A stretch of DNA of 64,000 nt from contig OY756962.1 of NCBI GenBank assembly GCA_963580455.1, forward strand, positions 21,408,001 to 21,472,000, read 5' to 3'. The DNA is from Euonymus europaeus (taxonomy: Eukaryota > Streptophyta > Magnoliopsida > Celastrales > Celastraceae). The position numbers were made by a program, and so were the translations under genes. Below are positions 10,200 through 21,265 of this stretch, piece after piece (position 1 is the stretch's first letter; every line of letters starts with the position of its first letter). The notes under the pieces were generated by a model. The model was not told the DNA's origin. It saw only the letters and a list, made by a program, of their open reading frames with translations, and ran no database searches.

Positions 10200-11815
10200 G
10201 TTAACTTTTGAGTTAGTTTATTATTGAGCCTATTTTAACTAAGTTTCTTTTAGTTTTCTTAGTAAGGTGTCGTCTCAATTTCCAGGTTTGGTGGAATTTT
10301 GAATTTAGTGTTAATTATTTGTTTTATTAGTCTTTTATTAGATTATTTTGTTAAGCCAAGTCATTGTTAGAATTCGAGTCTTATTAGTTTCCTTTGTCTA
10401 GAAATCCTAGTTTTATTGGAATGAATCTTTTTATTTTATTAGGATTACTAGGAGTCTATACATATGGATGCAAGTCATGAATGAATAAATAATTGAGATT
10501 TTTATGGAAAGTTTATTTCAGAGAGAGACCAATACATACTCTGCGAGAGGCTGAAAGAAGGCGAGTTTATCCGACTCGACCTGAGAGATATAGTGTGACT
10601 ATTCTGTTTTCAATATTAAAAACCTAGGAATTGGGAAATTTGTGGCCTAGGTTCTTGATTTTTAGGATTAATTTGGGGTTTGGGTTTTCGTTAGCTCTTG
10701 TTAAAAATCTAAATCGGTAGTTTCAGAAACAACATCACTTGGTATCAGAGGTGGTTGATTTTTATGGTACTACTGACGCATATGTCTTCACAAAGTGGCT
10801 AAAATTACTGGAAGATTTCTTTAACTTTACAATGTTCCCAAAAGATCAGGAGTGTTATTTGTCATCTTGAACCTTAAGGGTGAAGCTTGAGAATGGTGGC
10901 AGAGAGTGCAAGCTGACTATCAGCATGTGAGAGATTTTAACATCACAAGTTCAGAAATTGGAACTGATGACATTAGAGTTGAGGCGAAAAAGATGTTTAA
11001 AAATCAACTTCCGATCCAAACAATTGTCATTCCACAAGTTTACTTGTTCAATACAATAAAAGGGTGAAATCATTAGGGACACAGGCTGATCTTGAATTAG
11101 CAAACCCAGAATCAACTTACCAGCACATCATGGGCATGAACGATGCCACAGAAAAAGGAAGGGAGCTTTATTGAAGCAATAGTATGGCCAACTGTTCATG
11201 CACGAAAATCTTCAAATTTGCATGACAATAAGAATCCTCAACTAGAAAACAATGCTGGTGAGGAAGAATATTTTGTTAGGGAGGAAATTTTGATGGAAGA
11301 AACCACTGGACTGGACTGCCTTGTGACATCCCAAACATTTTCCAGCCAGATCTTAGAATCAGTCTTAAAGGGCTGAAAAATGAGATTTTGAGGAAAGAAG
11401 TGCTCAAAGCAGAATTCTTAGTTGTGTGCGAATCTGATCTTGTGCAAATTAAAGGTGACAACTGTGAGTTCAAGGATGCAAAAGTAAAAGAAACAGAGGA
11501 GCTTCGTTCAATCTTTTCTGATGCAAATCAAGCTAAGATTGTCTTTCCCACACAAGTTCAAATCATTGACGAATTTGTTATGCCGAAAAGCTCAACAACA
11601 TGCATAACAAAAAGGATCATATATATGGATGTATGTCATGAATGAATAATTGTGATTTTTATGAAAAGTTTTTTTGAGAGACTGATACACACTCAGTGCG
11701 AGGATGAGAAGGGAAGGTGAGTTTATCCAACCCGAGATTCAGAGTGACTAATCTGTTTTCAATTTTAAAAACCTACGAATTTGGAAAATTTTGTCCAGGT
11801 TCTTGGACTTTTTGT
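10200..11815 (+). mobile_element. decayed LTR element in GPN2 relic intron
   Basis: Old plus-strand LTR retroelement. About 10440-10665 and about 11618-11812 are diverged copies of the same segment (both contain TCATGAATGAATAA and later CTGTTTTCAATAT/TTTAAAAACC). The first copy belongs to a longer LTR-like block from about 10200 to 10737, followed by TGGTATCAGAG at 10740-10750, an initiator-Met primer-binding site. The interior shows only broken gag-like coding (KWLKLLEDFFNFTMFPKDQE near 10800) and a short frame at 11388-11645; no reverse transcriptase was seen, so it was probably non-autonomous. Outer borders are approximate. Confidence 0.6.
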
Positions 11816-12086
11816 TATCATTCCCCATATCAGCAATTAGCAAATGGCTTTCATCATCAACATCATATCCACAAACGAGAAAATCCATCAGTCTCATGGG
11901 AAATTACACTATTGAATCTCATATCCCATTTGATTCAGGTAGTCTTATAACCATAACCCAAAAGAGCATTACATCAAAAACTTGGAAAAGTATATGAACA
12001 GCAGACAAAATTATTATTACAGCTTATCCTCAGCTCCTACCTAATTACCTAAGTCCTCATGTCTGTTCTTCTTCATAAGAATATTC

Positions 12087-12332
12087 TGAAAGCAGAACAA
12101 ATTAAAGAAGAAGAGAATGGAATCAAGTGATCAATTGATTCGTCAGAAAGCTCTGTATTACAAGTCAAGACACCCAGCATAAATAATCTCTACAAAGAAG
12201 AGAACCAGAGAGCTATCAACGGGAAGAAAGGACAAGAAATCCAGACCGGTCTTGTCAAGATCTAAAACAACGGATATAATTCAAATGAAACGATGTCGTG
12301 TGCTGTTGTTGTTACGACGTCGTAAAGGGCAG
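12087..12332 (-). repeat. 3' LTR of copia-2, truncated
   Basis: Matches 19440-19679 from TGAAAGCAG to AAGGGCAG. It carries an extra 16 bp (ATAATTCAAATGAAAC) and one G/C difference. The last ten bases seen in the other copy (TGTCTTAACA) are missing; gypsy gag sequence starts instead. Confidence 0.9.
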
Positions 12333-13059
12333 ATGTGGCGTCCACCATTTTTCGATCTGAATCCAACATCCCCTCATAAAAATATTGCATAAGAAGCCAT
12401 TCTTGAATATTATGATGAGGACAAGAACTTAAGAGTCTCTTGTACCTCTCCCAATACTCATGGAATACTTCTCCATCATTTTGTTGAATGCTCACGATCT
12501 CTTTTCTTATTTTATTTGTTTTTTGAGCTGGAAAGAATTTTGTCAAGAACTTGTTTGCCAAATCTGTCCATGTTCTAATTGATCCTCTTTGTAAAGAGTG
12601 AAGCCATGTCTTCGATTGTTCCTTCAAACTGAATGGAAACAATCGTAGACGGACTTGCTCATCAGTTAATCCTCTTATTTTGATTGTAGAACACACATCA
12701 AAAAACTCTTTAAGATGCATATGAGGATCTTCTCCAGCATGGCCCAAGAATGTAGGTAATAAATGGATCATGCCAGATTTTAGTTCAAAATTGTCTACGG
12801 TGGTCTGGGGGTAGACAATACATGAGGCCTGATCAGCTGCTTGAGGCACTGAAAAATCCTTAAGTGGCCTACTCATGTCAGTTGGTTCTTCTGCCATTTG
12901 GACTATGACTCTGGGACTTGTGACTGGTGACGTCAAAGGTGATATCTCAGGAGTTTGACGGTCTCTTTTTCGTTGTTGACAAAATAGACGAATATCCGCT
13001 AATTTTGTGTCTAACGAGATGTTGTCACTCAATAAGTTCTCCGAATCTGGGCGGGACAT
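12333..13059 (-). pseudogene. gypsy gag, C-terminally truncated
   Basis: Open frame from Met 13059 (MSRPDSENLL) to the deletion junction at about 12333. It encodes the Retrotrans_gag domain of plant gypsy elements: LGHAGEDPHMHLKEFFDVC, then LRLFPFSLKEQSKTWLHSL, KFLTKFFPAQKT, and the capsid tail SCPHHNIQEWLLMQYFYEGM. The remaining codons up to 12262 are read through copia LTR sequence and are not part of gag. A frame upstream of 13059 exists, but the leader position makes 13059 the likelier start. No protease or polymerase part survives. Confidence 0.8.
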
Positions 13060-13094
13060 GCATGTGTCTGTACAATAGAAAATAGTAATAAGAT

Positions 13095-13765
13095 ATTTAG
13101 GTGGCAAAACCAACCATAAACATAAATTAATATACAGGAAATTTAGAGGATGACAGTGTCAATCACAATCAACAAAATTAATGTAGTTAGTATACATTAT
13201 ATAAAAAATTAGGAGTTAGTATACAGTATATAAAAAGTTAGTATACATAAAAATAAAAATAAAAATAAAAATAAATTAAGAAAAATGGGGCGATTTGAGC
13301 CAACCACATTAATTAATAACCTTCCATATAGGAGGTGCTAAGATAAAAATAAATAAAAAATAAAAAAATTAGTATACAGAATAAATAAAATGGGGCAGAT
13401 AATGCCAACCATGTTAATTAATAACCTTCCATATAGGAGGTGCTAAAAAAAACTTAATATACAGAAAAAATAAAATGGGGCTGATAAGGCCAACCACAAA
13501 AAAAAAATACAAATAATTAAAAAGTTAGTATACATAAAAATAAAATGGGGCATATAAAGCCAACCATGTATAAAAATAAAAACAAATAAAAAAAATTAGT
13601 AATGTTAGTAAATATTAATGCATATTAATAGGCGGTAAAACCAGCCATTAATACTAATAGATATATAACTATAATATATATTATATATACATATATTAAC
13701 AAAAGTAGGCGGTTGAACCGACCATTAAAAATATGGGGCAATGAAGCCAACCATAGTAATTAACA
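13095..13765 (-). repeat. imperfect repeats in gypsy leader
   Basis: About eight diverged copies of a motif that in + orientation reads (A)TGGGGC..AA..GCCAACCAT, at about 13100, 13284, 13389, 13475, 13543, 13629, 13706 and 13732, separated by AT-rich spacers. Two copies also share CCTTCCATATAGGAGGTGCT (13309-13341 and 13413-13446). They lie between the primer-binding site and gag, where retroviral-type packaging signals normally sit. Confidence 0.75.
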
Positions 13766-13824
13766 ACAGTAATAAATAACTAAATAATAAACAAGAGTTA
13801 GTTGACACTGTATTAGAGAATCAC

Positions 13825-13842
13825 TCCCCGGCAACGGCGCCA
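13825..13842 (-). other. gypsy primer-binding site (tRNA-Asp type)
   Basis: On the minus strand TGGCGCCGTTGCCGGGGA, the standard tRNA-Asp-complementary site of Athila/Tat-type gypsy elements, five bases after the LTR end. Confidence 0.85.
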
Positions 13843-13847
13843 AAAAT

Positions 13848-15131
13848 TGTTATGTCGTTAGTAACAATTTAATATAATCTTATAATTGTACAAATAATAT
13901 ATAATTGACAAGTAAAAGTCGATCCCACAAGGAGTGATACTAATAAATATACAACCTAACACTTGAATATAATTTACACATAATAGTAAAGGGGGGGTTT
14001 AAATCTTATAACATAGAATAAAACAAACACATTAGTATTAAAAATAAGAATATTAAGTGACGAGTTTCAATTTCTAAAAATCCTTGCTAGGACTCACTAT
14101 CCACCACAAAACAATCAAACAATTTATAAGAAATGGTAGATTGAAATTTTCAACAAGTATATGATGACAACATTCACAACAAGGTCATGGTCAAACTCAA
14201 GTTGTATGATTCTCTCTTAGGTGCATGTACAGTGCATGGTGTTTACCTCAGTACGTGTATTCTTAATTGAAATCTAGCATGATGTTTGCATCAATTAACA
14301 ATTAAAAACCCAATAGGAGTAAAGAGAATATGAATGTTACAAGAATCCTAATACATGGTGTTTGTACTTAGATATTCAAGAATTGATTTTTCATAATTCG
14401 TTTAACCAAATTATATGTTGCAAATAAGAACATATTCAACAGGGTAATTGATCTTGTTCTACAACAATTAACTCTAATAGATGTTTCAAAGTTAGCTAAT
14501 CAAAGAAACAAAAATATTAGAATTCAAATAACATGGAAAAATCAAAATCATCATTCTTATAAGAAAATTTGCAATCCACACCACACAACTTATATAATTG
14601 AAATCATGTTTAGGGCTTCAAAGTTAAGCCCTAACTACAAAAGTTTAATTATACATAATCAAGCAAAATATAAAACATAAGAAATACAAGCTAAGGAATA
14701 CAACCCTTTTTCTCCTTCTTTGTTCTTCCTCCAAAAGATTTCTTCTTCTTGCTTTGTTTCTTCAATTCTTCAAATCTTGGAATTTTGGAATCTTGAAATC
14801 TTGCAATCTTCCATCATCAAAGACCTCATTTCCTTTTATAGACAAAATATTATGTAAATATCATGATATTTTAAATACAAAAATAATAAAATAAAAAATA
14901 TCACACATATAAATATTATACAAATAAATATCACACATACAAATATCATGATATTTATTTAGGCAAATGATGGTGATGTCATGAATGACATATTTTTACT
15001 TATAGATAAAGAATTTCACAATTGCTTAGGTTAAATGACAAGGAAGCAAAATTTCATTTAAAATAATAAAGTGATGCCCAAAATAATATTTGGAGTTTAA
15101 TGCACAAATACATCACTTTAAACCTTAATCA
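13848..15131 (-). repeat. 5' LTR of nested gypsy element
   Basis: Begins TGATTAAGGTTTAAAGTG on the minus strand and ends CGACATAACA, directly before the primer-binding site. 1284 bp, AT-rich, non-coding. Inner border is firm; the outer border is inferred from the TG..CA ends and the return of copia-2 sequence at 15132. Confidence 0.75.
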
Positions 15132-15142
15132 TTTATAAATGC

Positions 15143-18100
15143 CTATATGTAATCAATTTTAGAATGTATATTCTGGCACTTATCAATATGCAGCTTGGAC
15201 ATGAAATTATGTAACTGAGCAGAAGACATAGCTTTGGTGAACATGTCAGCAGGTTGTTCAGAAGTTCGTATATGATGAAGCTGAATCAATTTCTTTTCCA
15301 CCTTTTCTCTAACGAAGTGGCAATCAATTTCGATGTGCTTCGTTCTTTCATGATATACCGGGTTGGTGGCAATATGAATGGCAGCCTTGCTGTCACAGTA
15401 GACTGAGATAGGTTTCTTCACAGGATCTTGAAGTTCATTGAGGACAGCATTAATCCATGTTAATTCACTCGTTACTGAAGCTAAAGCTCTATACTCAGCC
15501 TCTGCAGAAGACCTTGAGACAGTTTGTTGTTTCTTTGATCTCCAAGCCACTAAGGCTTCTCCTAGCATTATGCTATAACCTGTGATGGATCTACGAGTGT
15601 CTTGGCATGCTGCCCAGTCAGCATCACTGAAAGCAGTGATGTTTTTAATTTTTCCATGAGGAAATAACAGTCCTTGGCTTGTTGTTCCTTTCAGATATTT
15701 GAGAATTCTTTGGGCAACTTTAAGATGTTGACTAGTGGGACTCTGCATGAACTGGCTGAGGGTGTTAACAGAGTATGTAATGTCTGGTCTAGTGATGGTC
15801 AGGTACATTAATTTCCCAACAAGTCTCCTGTATCTCATGGCATCCTCCAGAGGCTTTCCTTGAGACAAAGTCATCTTGGCGTTCATATCCATTGGAGTGC
15901 TTATTTCTTTACAATTCCTGAAATCAATGTCAGACAACAAATCCACAATATATTTCTTTTGACATACTGTCAAGCCATTAGCACCTCTGCTAACCTCTAA
16001 ACCTAGAAAATATTTTAATTCACCAAGATCTTTAATTTTGAAACAAGAAGCAATGTATTGCTTAACCTTTTTAATCAGAGAGGGATTGTTCCCTCCAATT
16101 GCCATATCATCAACATATAAAAGTAATACAACTAAAGAAGTATTTTGTTTGTAAACAAATAAAGAATAATCACATTTAGACTGCTTAAAACCAAACTTTA
16201 CCAGACATTCTTTGCACTTCGCATTCCACTGTATGGATGCCTGCTTTAATCCATATAGAGACTTGTTGAGTTTGCATACAAAACCTGCACTGTGCGTCTC
16301 ATAACCAGGTGGCATTTTCATGTAAATATCTTCTTCAAGATCACCATTTAAAAACGCATTGTGGACATCCAAATGATGGATAGTCCAGTCATTTGCAGCT
16401 GCCAAAGCCAGAAATATCCTTACTGTAACCATTTTAATTACAGGGGAAAAAGTTTCTGTGTAATCATAGCCATAGGATTGACTGTAGCCTTGGGCTACCA
16501 GCCTGGCCTTGTATCTTTCCACAGATCCATCCGGATTATACTTAATCTTGTATATCCATTTGGATCCAACAGCCCTCCTACCTTTTGGCAATTTAACAAT
16601 AGTCCAAGTGTTATTCTCATTCAAAGCCTTAACTTCATCATTCATTGCTTCACGCCAATATGCAGACTTACATGCTTCAATATGATTCTTTGGTTCATGA
16701 TGTGAAGCAATAGCATTGAAAAAGAGAGCATGAGAAGCAGAATGAATATGAGATGCAGGATGACTAATTATGCTATTACAGTCATAGTCTTTCAAATAAG
16801 AAGGCATGCTCCTTGTCCTTTTGGATTTATCACTTACATTCTTATTTGAAGTTTCATTAATTTGTTCATTGTACTCAGTGTCTCCAGAATGCAAAATACA
16901 ATCTGTGACTATTTTGCCATCCTTAAAAGGAAATTTGTTCTCATAAAATACAACATCTCTAGATACTAATATTTCATTGGTTTCTAGATCCATGAGTTTA
17001 TAACCTTTAGTGTTGTATGGATATCCTAGAAACACACACTTCCTGGCTCTTGGATCAAACTTAGAGCCTTGATGCCTTAAAATTTTTGCATAGCATAAAC
17101 ACCCAAAAACCTTAAGATCATCATAATTTGGTTTTGTGTTATATAAAATATGATAAGGACTTTTTTTTATCAAGAATCCTAGAGGGCAATCTATTGATCA
17201 AGTGAACAGCAGTTAATACACAGTGGCTCCAATATTGCTCAGGTAAACTAGATTGAAGTCTTATGGCTCTACTCACATTAAGAATGTGCTGGTGCTTTCT
17301 CTCTACCACCCCATTTTGTTGGGGTGTGTAGGGGCAAGACCTTTGGTGTATGATTCCTTCCCTCTTAAAAAAATCTACCATAGCAAATTCTGCACCATTA
17401 TCAGTCCTTAGTATTTTAACTTTGGTATTAAACTGTGTTTTGACATAGACAATAAAGTTTTCAATGTGATCTCTAACTTCCGTTTTAGTTTTCATTAAAA
17501 TGATCCAAGTTGCCCTTGAAAAATCATCTACTATTGTCAAGAAGTATTTAAAATTTTCTACCGAAGCAACTCCATTAGGCCCCCAGATATCAATATGCAA
17601 GAGATCAAAACATGAAACAGTTTTAGTTTGACTAACTGAGAAGGAACTTCTTTTTATTTTTGCCAAAGGACAAATGTTACATTCATTACATGTTCTTCCT
17701 ATAATGGAAGGTAACATATCAGCAATTCTAACAGAGGGATGACCCAATCTGTTATGCCACAAAAAATCCTTCTCTACAGAACTAACAAAAGCTAATGTCT
17801 TCTTCTGGGGTTTTAAATCTTGAAGTAAGTAGTACAGACCATCATGCATGACTCCCATCCCATTCCTCTTCAATGTGATTGAGTCCTGTAATATACATGA
17901 AGTAGGAGTGAAGTTTAGGGTGACATTCAGGTCTGCAGCTAGCTTACTTATTGAAATTAGATTTAAATTAAAGTTTTTTTACATAAAGAACTTCCTTTAA
18001 AATCAAGTTATTTCCCAGTTTAATGTCTCCTATTGAGTCTACTTTATATCTCTTACCATCAGGCAATGAAACAGAAGCATTGTTTACTTTTCTAGATGAA

Positions 18101-19418
18101 GAGAAATAATCTATCATGCAAACTACATGATCTGAAGCTCCTGTGTCAAGTATCCAATTAGGAAAAAGAAAATTTGTACCTCCCATTGCAAAAGCTGAAG
18201 CCACACGGTTCTCTCCATTTGCAATGTTCGCCTTTAGAAGGGCCATAATTTGTTGGCACTGTTCCTGCATTGAGGATGACTTGACTGAGAGAGATTTTGT
18301 GTGTTGGAATCCACCTGATTTATAGAATGACTCCTTTTCTCAGAGAAATTAGATGATCCAGATGTTCCATGCCTCTGCTTCTTGGATGGATTTTCCATAT
18401 CACTGGGATAGCCTACTAACTTGAAACACTTATCAACCGTATGGTTGGTCTTCTTGCAATATTTGCAAAAAAGTTTCTCCTTGTCTCCATAATTCCTTTT
18501 TCCTGGTTTGAACTCCTTTCCAGTGTTATTGTTAGCATTCCTTCCTGTGACTTGCATGGCAATTGAGTCTTGCACGGTCACCTCTTTCTTGTCATTCAGA
18601 TCAACCATAAATTTTCTTTCAACTTGACATACTTGAGAAAAAGCTTTGCTGACATTTGGTAAAGGGTCCATGAGTAGTATTTGATTTGTAACATGTTGAA
18701 AACCATCTTCAAGACCCATCAGAAATTGAATTAACTTGTCCTGGTTACGATCAGCTAGAGCATCTTCTTCTACTGTACAGTCACACCTACCACATCTGCA
18801 TTTTGGTAGTCTCTTGTATTGATCTAGTTCATCCCATAGGGATTTGAGTCTAGCATAATACTCTGTGACAGATGAAGAACCCTGCTTGATGTTTGCAATT
18901 AGCCTGGCTAGTTCAAAAATTCTAGCTGGATTTCCAGATGAGTACCTGTTCTTCAGGTCCAGTCAAAGATCAAAAGCAGTTTTCGAAGTGGAGATGCTTA
19001 CCAAGATGTCCTGATACACGCAATTGGTTATCCAGGTTTTAACCAAGCTATCTCATTGGATCCAATCCTGATATGTCGCATCGTCTGTATTCGGCATCTT
19101 CAGCGTGCCATCAATAAAACAGATCTTGTTCCTAGCCCTTAATGCCGTTTCCAATTGATTGCTCCACAGATGGAAATTGCTCCCAGTCAAGATCAACGAA
19201 ATCGGATTTGAGGCAAAATCAGAGTGAGTAAGATACAAAGGGTTTCGAAAAGGATTTATACTCTGATTCACCACTTGAGGATTACTTGATTGGGTGTTTT
19301 GAAAAAACGATTGAGGGTTTTGAAAATTCTCCATATGTGGAAGCGGAATGGCCAAAGAAGATGAAGGGTAGGTGTTAGAGCTTTGATTGGTGTAGTGATT
19401 GAATTTGTTATGGCCCAT
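15143..19418 (-). pseudogene. copia gag-pol, frameshifted (copia-2)
   Basis: Gag starts at ATG 19418 (MGHNKFNHYTNQ). Two TGA stops lie in the gag frame (19053-19055 and near 18960). A zinc knuckle CKYCKKTNHTVDKC (near 18460) follows. Frameshifts occur near 18270, at an A-run near 17972 (just after LKEVLYVKK), and at an A-run near 17163 (after RILDKK). Recognisable domains: protease WILDTGASDH, pre-integrase LWHNRLGHPS, integrase HIDIWGPNG / RTDNGAEF / PQQNGVVERKH, then in the long frame 15143-17173 reverse transcriptase (ARLVAQGYSQ, LLYVDDMA) and RNase H (SDADWAACQDTRRS, CDSKAAIHIA). It ends at TAG 15143 after a normal C-terminal tail. Two of the three frame breaks fall in adenine homopolymers, so base-calling error is possible. 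Confidence 0.88.
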
Positions 19419-19439
19419 ATACGACCTCCTCCGATACCA

Positions 19440-19679
19440 TGAAAGCAGAACAAATTAAAGAAGAAGAGAATGGAATCAAGTGATCAATTGATTCGTCAGA
19501 AAGCTCTGTATTACAAGTCAAGACACCCAGCATAAATAATCTCTACAAAGAAGAGAACCAGAGAGCTATCAACGGGAAGAAAGGACAAGAAATCCAGACC
19601 CGTCTTGTCAAGATCTAAAACAACGGATGATGTCGTGTGCTGTTGTTGTTACGACGTCGTAAAGGGCAGTGTCTTAACA
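19440..19679 (-). repeat. 5' LTR of copia-2
   Basis: 240 bp; minus-strand ends TGTTAAGACA and CTGCTTTCA, followed by primer-binding site TGGTATCGGAGG and outer duplication TATTC. Confidence 0.9.
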
Positions 19680-20249
19680 TATTCCTCATAGATAAATAAG
19701 AAGATTTTCAAAACTATGTAATAATCAATTATACCTCTTCGGCTTTCATCAAGCAATATATAAACTTTATTTGGGATACTGCAAAGCTTATTATTGTTTT
19801 GGAGGAAACAAAAGCATATGAAGCAAATCCCCAGTTCCCAGAGCAGGTTAAGTTACTTGTAGGGACCTTAAAATACTTTAAAGAGAAATGAAGTAAAATG
19901 GAGCCTCCATATTATAGAGTTGCATAGTCTAAGAACTAAATTAAATTGGACAAAATATACTAACCTTTCAAAAGAGGTTCCAATTTAGATTGCAACCAGT
20001 CAATATTCTTCTCTATATAATCCATGCAGTACACAAGAACTGGTTGCATACAAAAAGTATAACTTAGGAATTGCAGGGAAAAACAAATATACATTAGGCT
20101 ATCGAGTAGGAAAACCATTGCCCAATTTTGAACATATTCCGATGTTCTGAATCCCCCCAAATCCCCATCCCTCAAGCGCCAAAAAGAAAAACCATACAAA
20201 AGCCCTTGCCAGAGAGGAAAAAACGTCAACTTGATTCCCTTACCATTTT

Positions 20250-21265
20250 ATTTGGGAGGAAAAAAATGTCAGGAAGATTGCAGGGCTATAGCAACTCCTA
20301 TAGATTACCATGAAAAGTTTTTGAAGGATGATCAAGCTCCCAAAGTGGATGCTAAGAGGTATAGAAGCATGATAGGAAGTTTGTTGTACCTATTGGCTAC
20401 TAGACCTGATATCCAATATGCTACAAATCTTTTAGCCCAATTTATGCAATCTCCTATTGAGTTACATCTTGGTGGTGTCAAGAGGGTTTTTAGGTACCTG
20501 CAGGGTAGTCAAAAATTTGGCATTCATTATAAGCATGTGCCTGAAGCTAAATTGCAGGGTTTCTCCGACAGTGATTGGGCTAGGTCCCCTTAGGACATGC
20601 AGAGCACAACTGGATATGTTTTTCATGTATCTTCTGGTATGTTTTCATGGATCTCAAGGAAGCAACAGACCATGGCACGGTCTACTACCGAAGTAGAATA
20701 TGTGGCAGCTGCTATGGCAGCAAACCATGCTTTGTGGGTGCGATATATCTTGTTTGATATTGGTGAGTTGAGGAAGGGCTCTACTCTTTTTTGTGACAGC
20801 AAGTTTGCATTCTGCATGTCAAAGAATCCTGTTTTCCACAGTCGAAGTAAGCATATCAAGATTAAATATCATGCTATGAGGGATGCAGTTCTTGATAAGG
20901 ATGTCGAGTTAGTTTTTTGTGCTAGATCAATTAGCAGACTGTCTCACTAAGGGTCTGCAGAAAACGAACTTCTCTGATCAGAGGGAGAAGCTTGGAGTCA
21001 AAGAGCCATCACATTAAGGGGAAGTGTTAATGTTTAATGCTGTCTTTGTTTTTTCTTTTGGTGCTATGTCACCATTTCTTCCTTTATTAAAACTATGTCG
21101 TTTGCTTAAGTCTCTTGTGTGTTTTTCAGTCCTGTGAGTTGCTAGAGTTTTCTCTCTAAGTGTTATTGCAAGAACTCTACTGCTCTACGCAGCCTTGCTA
21201 TGAACATGACTTTCTGTGTGCTTGTGAAAACTACTGTTACATTTTAGAGTTTCTATCATGGTTCA
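20250..21265 (+). mobile_element. copia 3' fragment: RT end, RNase H and LTR
   Basis: Plus-strand piece of a copia element. It opens inside reverse transcriptase (EDCRAIATPIDYHEKFLKDD, YRSMIGSLLYLLATRPDIQY) and runs through RNase H (FSDSDWARS, FCDSKFAFCMSKNPVFHSRS) to DQLADCLTKGLQ. A TAG stop lies at 20593-20595, where E or Q is expected, and a frameshift occurs near 20930. A polypurine tract AAGGGGAAG (21015-21023) precedes an LTR that begins TGTTAATG at 21024; its end near 21240-21265 is uncertain. The 5' part of the element is absent. It lies just upstream of the last recognisable GPN2 exon and may have replaced the GPN2 5' end. Confidence 0.8.

Larger units (their letters stand above)
12333..15131 (-). 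mobile_element. truncated Ty3/gypsy element, Athila-like
   Basis: Minus-strand 5' portion of a gypsy retrotransposon inserted in copia-2: a full 1284-bp LTR (13848-15131), a primer-binding site complementary to tRNA-Asp, a long untranslated leader with internal repeats, and the first part of gag. Everything after gag residue about 240, with the 3' LTR, is gone, so no TSD can be checked. The LTR length, tRNA-Asp priming and gag type fit the Athila/Tat branch. Confidence 0.8.
12087..19679 (-). mobile_element. Ty1/copia retrotransposon with nested gypsy (copia-2)
   Basis: Minus-strand copia element bounded by TATTC duplications (12082-12086 and 19680-19684). LTRs (12087-12332 and 19440-19679) differ visibly by one substitution and one 16-bp indel. 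The primer-binding site TGGTATCGGAGG abuts the 5' LTR (19425-19439). The pol part is nearly full length but broken by frameshifts. Its 3' end was invaded by a gypsy element, and a deletion then removed the start of the 3' LTR and the polypurine tract. It lies in an intron of the GPN2 relic. Confidence 0.9.
3548..20039 (-). pseudogene. GPN2/QQT1-like GPN-loop GTPase, dismembered by transposons
   Basis: Seven exon remnants in the correct order match plant GPN-loop GTPase 2 (QQT1), an essential cytoplasmic GTPase tied to RNA polymerase II assembly. They are 19965-20039 (LVYCMDYIEKNIDWLQSKLE), 10009-10071 (FFLHYNAKNVIMKLIKMLNL), 9741-9872 ([17 protein letters not shown] then [11 protein letters not shown]), 9251-9323 (KLTKELCDVIENFSLVNFTT), 9056-9162 (DKESVGNLVKL, then SGYIFAGIEASAVEFSKVAV in another frame), a 20-nt exon 8932-8951, and 3548-3607 (ASEVQEKYMNDGEIAFD, stop). 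Most remnants keep AG/GT borders. Missing are the start and P-loop (Walker A) exon, the exon with the G3 motif DFPGQ, and the exon between LSKI and KLTKEL. The 9056-9162 exon carries a +1 frameshift near 9130, and the 9741-9872 exon has offsetting -1/+4 indels before CSDPGKY. Introns hold a copia element, a decayed LTR element, and a second copia with a gypsy inside. A functional product is very unlikely; a good copy should exist elsewhere in the genome. Confidence 0.8.

Noticed and set aside
10760..11645. Endogenous pararetrovirus fragment
   Set aside because: LTR-like terminal copies and a tRNA-Met primer site point to an LTR retroelement; no movement-protein or coat motifs were seen.
12262..12332. 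C-terminal 23 residues of the gypsy gag frame
   Set aside because: This part is read through copia-2 LTR sequence beyond the deletion junction.
3548..20039. An intact, expressed GPN2 gene with very long introns
   Set aside because: P-loop and DFPGQ exons could not be found anywhere in the window, one exon is frameshifted, and splice donors after two exons are damaged.
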